DNA of 64,000 nt, taken from positions 1,240,001 to 1,304,000 of the forward strand of contig WTXI01000005.1 in NCBI GenBank assembly GCA_022376515.1, read 5' to 3'. Position numbers and translations under genes: made by a program. The stretch comes from Lactifluus volemus. Its lineage: Eukaryota > Basidiomycota > Agaricomycetes > Russulales > Russulaceae. Below, piece by piece: positions 58,520-64,000 of this stretch (position 1 is its first letter; the number at the start of each line of letters is the position of its first letter). The notes under the pieces are model-generated. The model saw nothing but the letters and a program-made list of their open reading frames with translations, made no database searches and was not told the DNA's origin.

Positions 58520-59372
58520 ATGGCACCTTACTTTGACACTATCACCGTGTGTTCCTTCGACTGAATGATGTTTATCATTCTTCACCGCTGACTAGTGTCT
58601 TCTCAGTCCTTCGTAGACGTTCCCATCACCGACGCCGGCGTCGACACCCTTGCCTTCTTGAAGGCTTCTGAAGGCCTAGCCGGTCTTTTCGGTGTGTCAT
58701 TTTGCATTCCACATTCCTCTCTCGTGTGAGAATAACCATCCGCACAAAGATCTTCTCGGATCCACCGCTTTCGGCGTCGTCCAGTCCGACCTGAGGGGCA
58801 ACATCGCGGTGAGACCAGGGTTCGAACAGCTGATATCCGCACGGCTCTTATCTGTGCCGTGTCCTCGTAGAAAGTCCGCGCACGGTACGATGAGACGCCT
58901 ACTTTGTCGGATACCCTAGAGAAATTGGTGGAGAATGAGAAGGGCGAGAAGAAGAGAACAGCGACGGAAGGGCTACTTTGGCTTCTCCGCGGTCAGCAGT
59001 TCACCTGTAAAGGTCTTCAGAATGCACAGGCAAATGCGTCTCAAGAGCTTCCTGAAGCGTTTGGCAAGGCGTACGATAGCACCCTCAAGCCTTTCCACAA
59101 TTTTATCATCAAGGGTGTCTTCGCGGTTGGTTCCCTTTCCCCCTTTATTTAGCCTCTACTAGACATTTATCTTTTTTCATCAGGTCGCGATGAAAGCCTG
59201 TCCTTATCGCGCAGATTTCTTCAACAAGCTAAAGGCTGACCCCGCTGGGGGTCCCGCTGCTTCGGACGAACATGTGAACGAGCAACTAAGCAAATGGCTT
59301 TCTTCGCTTGACGGCATTGTGACAAGGATACAGACCTTTTACAAGGCCGGCGGGCATGACAAGGGATTCTAA
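58520..59372 (+). CDS. Glycolipid transfer protein (GLTP)
   Basis: Cytosolic carrier moving glycolipids between membranes. Seen: MAPYFDTIT, then SFVDVPITDAGVDTLAFLKA, LLGSTAFGVVQSDLRGNIA joined to KVRARYDETPTLSDTLEKLV. D, N and K of SD..GNI.K are the headgroup-binding residues. TEGLLWLLRG carries the Trp that stacks on the sugar, and KPFHNFIIKGVFAVAMKACP carries the conserved His. The end is RIQTFYKAGGHDKGF, and length is about 200 aa, as for the family. Exon junctions at the first four introns keep phase; no frame break seen. Confidence 0.95.
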
Positions 59373-61738
59373 GGTTTCGGCTTTAACAAATGGCTGTGTC
59401 TTTCTTGGACGCCCGCCAAACGTGATTTGGCCATGAACAAGTTGTGTCATGATAGCGATGGTGATGGTAATGATTACGCATTCGGAACATAATGCATAAA
59501 TGTCTCAATAGCAATGATTAAAAGTGACCTTGGCACATGACATGGCGTGTAACTAGGATGGAGTCCCATAGTGTGGCGATAAAATGACCGCTAAGGGTGA
59601 TGATAGGTGGTGAACGTTGCCGTACTTTTACCTCAGATTTACGGAGTCGATTCCCAAGAGCAGTGGAGATGAGGGCGAGTGGTTCCTAGGCCTTACGTTG
59701 GTACCCTTGTTCATTTAAACGCGGCGCGAGGGGTGTGATCGAACGCACCAATAGCCGGGGTCAGAGATACGAAGATTGTAGGATCATCCCTGGCCCGGTC
59801 ACTTGAGTGGATATATAGGATATTGTATTGGAGAGAGGGGATTGACTCACTTGACGGTGGAGACAAAGACTCTATACCATAAGAGACATAAATGAGATGA
59901 TTATTACTTGTGATGCAGGGTCGCGACCAAATTATTGACCTAGTCCAAAGCTGAAGGGGGGTGGAGGGGGCAACCGCGTGACCAATCGGCTCGACTTTCG
60001 GTAAAAGTTGACAGGGTGATGGCGTGCATGAGGTGGGAAAGTTACGTCGTCAGAAATGACATTTCGAACAACCCGGGAACTTGCCACCTCACCTCTTTCA
60101 GGGCACCCCTGTACATGTCATTCTGACGTACAGCTATACGTTATGCCGTACTCACGATCGACTTTTTTTTTTTTCATTACTGTACTAGCAAAGCACCTTG
60201 GTCCGAATTGACCGTGACATTGCGCAACCCTCGCGTCGTGCAATTGTTTTTATTTTTATTTTAAAGTTATCGTATGGTAGCTCACCGCGGCGGGGGGTGG
60301 GGTGGGGGAGGGCCACCTAGGACGTCCCCGCAATTTCTACTACGGGTGATACCGGCTTCCTTGAACGAACCTGTCTTAGAAGCCCGGTCAAACCAATCAA
60401 TTCTGATGGGAAGTGGATACGAATTGGTTAACCGTCCGTCTCACTAGAACACATCAAATCGGCATTTATTTGACAGAGAACCGTGAGGGGGGAGAGGGGG
60501 AAGGGGGTGGATGAGGGGTGACGACAATAAGTGCGAGACCCTGAGGCTGAAGGGGCTGGACAGGTCTCACAAGGCACTCACTCGTCTGTCCTCTCACACC
60601 GACAAGCCACCAACTATGTCATCACCCGAGTGGCTCAAAAACTAATCAAACGCTGTGCAACCGCTTGGCACGCACCTGCCAAAATGGGTGCTATGATGCT
60701 TTTTGTCGTCCCTCTCCACTGTACGTACAGCCGGGACAAGAGTCGGGTAAGCCATTTCACCCCGGCGAACGCCAGAAGTTAATACTTTTCCAATTACGGC
60801 ACAGGGTGTCTCATTATATTGATCTTCAATTCACCGCCGTTAGGCGTCACACAGTCAGCAGGAAGCAAGTTGGACAGGTAATTATTATAACGACCAGTTG
60901 GGGCTCCGCGAACAGTATCTCGGGCCAAAAAGTACAATCCAGGTATACACCTGTAGGGCCCCGCACCCGGTGGCTAGAATTGCCAAACTTTTACGGCTTG
61001 CGTCCCCTTCTTTCCTGAATTTGAGTCTGTGTGTGCACATCGTTCTTTTTGTATTGCGAACCAGGAGAAGGTCGGCGGTAGCCTCCCTTCCGACCCGCTC
61101 GAACCGACCATTCATTCATTCGTTTTCCGTTCATGTTCATGTGCCTTCCAACGGAAAACTACTCTATCGCGCGCGCTCGCTCCATCTATCCCAGCGTCTC
61201 TCCACCGAAGTTCTTCTGCCTCTCTCTGCCATCCGAGCTCATGGTTCGCTTGTCACTTTTTTTTTTTCATTTTCTTGCAAATTACGGAATCCTTGATACG
61301 CTTCCGATTCTCCATGTGGGTAAAGCTCAGTCAAGGGGGACAGTGTGGAAGACTTCTGCTCAAAAGATTCCAGATCTTTCCCATCGATTCAGGAGAATCT
61401 CCACTTTTCTCATTGACCAGTCCCCTCAATTTCATGGGCTCAAGATAAGGTTCAATCATGTTTTGCAGTTAAAGAAACAGCCTTTCAATTCGGGTGCTCG
61501 AACTTACCGACCAGCAGGTCCCGCTCTTGTACTTGTATGGTTGAACAAGTCAAGTCACAATACCCAAGCAGCATTCAAGCAATTCAAACTGCTTCCAGCG
61601 CACGGCGTCTGCCACGACACCTGACATCAGCTTAGCTCCTCTCTCCCAAACTGTGGCGCGGACTGCACTATTTGTACTTCAGTTCCATATAGACTTTGTT
61701 GTTCTCTCCCTTTTTCCACTTCTTCTTTCGTCAACAGG
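59373..61738. other. 2.4-kb non-coding interval upstream of WOPR gene 3
   Basis: No credible gene. G-rich plus-strand stretches at about 59955-59972, 60289-60312 and 60484-60514, T runs near 60163-60174 and 61258-61267, and pyrimidine-rich sequence close to the WOPR start. It resembles the interval upstream of WOPR gene 1 in length and composition. Overlapping short frames at 60.9-61.6 kb do not look coding. Confidence 0.45.
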
Positions 61739-62860
61739 ATGATGCCGCCCACTTGCACAAACATCCGCATCCGTACAGCTCGAGACGCGGAGATCATCTT
61801 TCATGCCGTTCGTCTCCGGATCCTTCCAATGGTTATGCAACGTCTGGGAAGCGAAGAACGCATGGCATTATGTTCTGGCTGCGTGTACGTCTGGGAAGAA
61901 CGCAGTGGTAGCCTCTCGGAGTCCATGGAACAGGGTATCGAACGCTTTACAGAGGGAAGAAGTTGGGGTCCTTCAAGGTACCGTAGTTACTCGACGATCT
62001 ATGCGGCTCCGCTTTGCTGACAAACCCCTATGGTCTTTCAGAGCCCGGGATGTGAGCCCATCGCTTCCCCCCTCTCCCGCTTAGTAGTGCAACATCACTC
62101 ACGAAAAATGCAAAAATTAGGACTTTCTGTTCTACCACGAAAAGGACACAGCACCGAAATCGTTGATGGTAGAGAGGACCAGGGCGATACGGTAGGGGTA
62201 GTTTGACTATGTCCACGAGTCGAGTCTCTAACACGAGATGGGGGACGATTCGTACAGTTATCAGGAGGACCCTGTTGGCGCATCTGCGATGCGACCGAGG
62301 CGCCGGGGCGAACATATGATCAAGCAGACCTATTCCGTCTACATACAAACATCGGATGGTCTCAAGAAGTGGCACCTTAGTTCGTCCTGTTTCACGCTCA
62401 TGGCGGCAACCGAATCTGACGACTCTCAGACGCCTATTGGACCCAAGAAACTCTTGATCGTCTCCTGACTGTAGATGACATTCCCGAGTTGCGTTCTCTT
62501 GAAGTGCCTTCTGGCACTTATCTCTGCGCCCGTACCAACAGGATGCGGGAGACCGTCTCGCGATCGGCAAGGGGCGCGTTTTCCGAGGGCTCCGCCGCCC
62601 CTCCATCACCTACTGCGTCCCCCATGTTCACATCATATCTATTTCAACGCCGTCCCGACGAACGGCACACATCGTCTCCCCTTTCTCCGTCATCCCCAGA
62701 CATAAGCTATGCTACGACTGTGAAGATGTCACCTCGCATGTACCGTTACGACCATGGGCTTTCGTTGGCGCCTCTTGCGCTACTCGAGGAGTGTCGACGA
62801 TTGCGACGCGATCCTGCGGACGAGGTGATCCTTAGGTCCTTTGATATCCAGCGTGCTTGA
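61739..62860 (+). CDS. Gti1/Pac2 (WOPR) family transcription factor 3
   Basis: Third paralogue, opposite strand to the other two. Seen: MMPPTCTNIRIRTARDAEII, LRILPMVMQRLGSEERMAL, GCVYVWEERSGSLSESMEQG, IERFTEGRSWGPSR, then across introns ARD and DFLFYHEKDTAPKSLM, then HMIKQTYSVYIQTSDGLKKW, HL, AYWTQETLDRLLTVDDIPEL, EVPSGTYLCARTNRM. The tail is Pro/Ser-rich and ends SLAPLALLEECRRLRRDPAD with VILRSFDIQRA. The junction between about 62190 and 62240 does not join in frame with a standard donor/acceptor pair; either a small exon or an indel is hidden there. Start at 61739 or 61742. Confidence 0.88.
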
Positions 62861-64000
62861 ACCATCTGTAATGTCCGCTTCACGCTTTTATACGGGTATG
62901 ACCATCAGTTGATATACTTATTCTCACGTCACTTATGAACCACTCGCTCACAGCCATCTTTCTTGCTATATTGTATTGTTGTGTCGTTGGTCTGGCACCA
63001 TGTCTAACTATTCTACCAGTGCTCTACAACTGGTCTGGTTCCGAAGTCCCTTTGCCTCATTTCGCATTCGCTGTTTTACCTCCTTCAAGTCGCAACGCCT
63101 TTTTACCTCATTTTATCTCTTGCTGTATACACCTCGCAGATCTTTTTACTCTCTTACAATCTCACGATCGTCTTTTTGTATCATAACCCCATTCCCAAAT
63201 CGTCTGAACAGCCTTTGCGCCCATGTCCTAGGCAACTCTAGCTATGGAATGACGTCGACGCTCAACGCCGAGAGCATATCAGGAAACTGAACACGGGAGC
63301 GAAGCCGGTCAGAAGAAGACAAAGGAAGATGAACCAGTCAGCTCTAGACTGTTCTTCGGAGCCCACCGCTATCCCCCTCCCCTTCCGAGCCGCTGCCACT
63401 TTTTCCTCCCCTCAACCACACCCCGGAAACACTTACCGAATCTGAGCTTTTATTTTATTTTATTGAGCGCAAGGCAAAGACGGGACTAAATGGCTTTTTC
63501 TAGAAACGGTATGTAGGAAGGACCGGTGGGTGGTGTGTTTTGTTGTGTGTTTCGAGAATTCCGTCCGCATGGTAGATGTATGGTGGCTGGCTGGCTTCCC
63601 TGCCCCAAGTGACGCATGGAACCAAAAAAATAACAAAAAAAAATCGGAAACGCGGTCTAGATAAGCCTTTTGGGCGCAAGCAAGTAAGTTTAAGGACGGA
63701 CGCGTGCATGGCGTTTCTGTGCAGGCTGGGTCGCAGGGGGAATTTAGTAGGGAGGGGCCAACAAACTCTTAAGGTTTGATCTTTCTTTGTTGTATATTTT
63801 TCCCTTTTCTTCAAAATGGCGTTGCGACGACTCGTCCTGATATGGCTTCTTGAACCGTCCGCCAGCCCAACCCGCTCTCGACTCGGAAGTCCGGTTCGTT
63901 TTCTTTTTCTTTCAAAAAAAACAAAGAGAAAGTGTTTCCCACCCTTGGTCCGATTGAACTGACCGGTGACCCGATCGAAATTGACCGGATCACTATTATT
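62861..64000. other. Right-end interval with no supported gene
   Basis: About 1.1 kb of 3' flank. Frames at 62935-63290 (plus) and 63500-63993 (minus) have no family features. A/T homopolymers near 63625-63645 and 63914-63922. Confidence 0.35.

Noticed and set aside
58810..58835. gttcgaac as a tRNA T loop
   Set aside because: It lies inside a GLTP intron and lacks any tRNA fold.
63500..63993. Minus-strand frames at the right end
   Set aside because: Lys/Arg-rich low-complexity translations without start context or domain support.

Overview
The window looks like nuclear DNA of a basidiomycete fungus, most likely an Agaricomycete. Genes are densely packed on both strands. Coding regions are broken by many introns of about 40-70 bp with GT...AG ends. 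Nearly every recognisable product is a fungal housekeeping or regulatory protein. I cannot name the genus from sequence alone.

Layout. 1-11.4 kb (minus): 5' and middle part of a giant HECT ubiquitin ligase (TOM1/HUWE1 type), cut by the left edge inside the HECT domain. 11.6-19.6 kb: SUB1/PC4 coactivator, a mitochondrial UbiB/ABC1-type kinase-like protein, a Nudix NADH pyrophosphatase (NPY1 type), a small ORF of unknown function and a mitochondrial carrier. 19.8-31.3 kb: ribosome-biogenesis factor TSR1, a CLC chloride channel/transporter, autophagy E2 ATG3, a LYAR-type zinc-finger protein and mitochondrial cytochrome c peroxidase. 31.3-36.4 kb: an accessory island with two head-to-head paralogues of an unrecognised family, a decayed third copy, a scrambled relic of the neighbouring arrestin gene and a possible transposon remnant. 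36.4-46.5 kb: alpha-arrestin, sphingosine-phosphate lyase, prefoldin subunit 4, a DUF3844 membrane protein, a small coiled-coil protein and the TFIIA large subunit. 46.9-62.9 kb: three Gti1/Pac2 (WOPR) transcription-factor paralogues set in long non-coding stretches, with cysteinyl-tRNA synthetase, free methionine-R-sulfoxide reductase and a glycolipid transfer protein between the second and third. 62.9-64 kb: nothing I can support.

Most genes are unrelated housekeeping neighbours, often in divergent pairs sharing short promoters (TOM1/SUB1, LYAR/CCP1, DPL1/GIM3, TFIIA/coiled-coil, fRMsr/GLTP, and the unknown pair). The clearest accessory features are the WOPR cluster, whose members also share a C-terminal motif outside the DNA-binding domain, and the 31-36 kb island.

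Caution on the sequence itself: at more than 20 places a strongly conserved protein continues only after a one-base shift, usually a missing base in or beside a short homopolymer. This affects TOM1, SUB1, NPY1, the carrier, TSR1, LYAR, CCP1, the arrestin, TFIIA, CysRS and fRMsr. I read these as residual assembly indels rather than mass pseudogenisation. CDS spans below run from start to stop and include introns.
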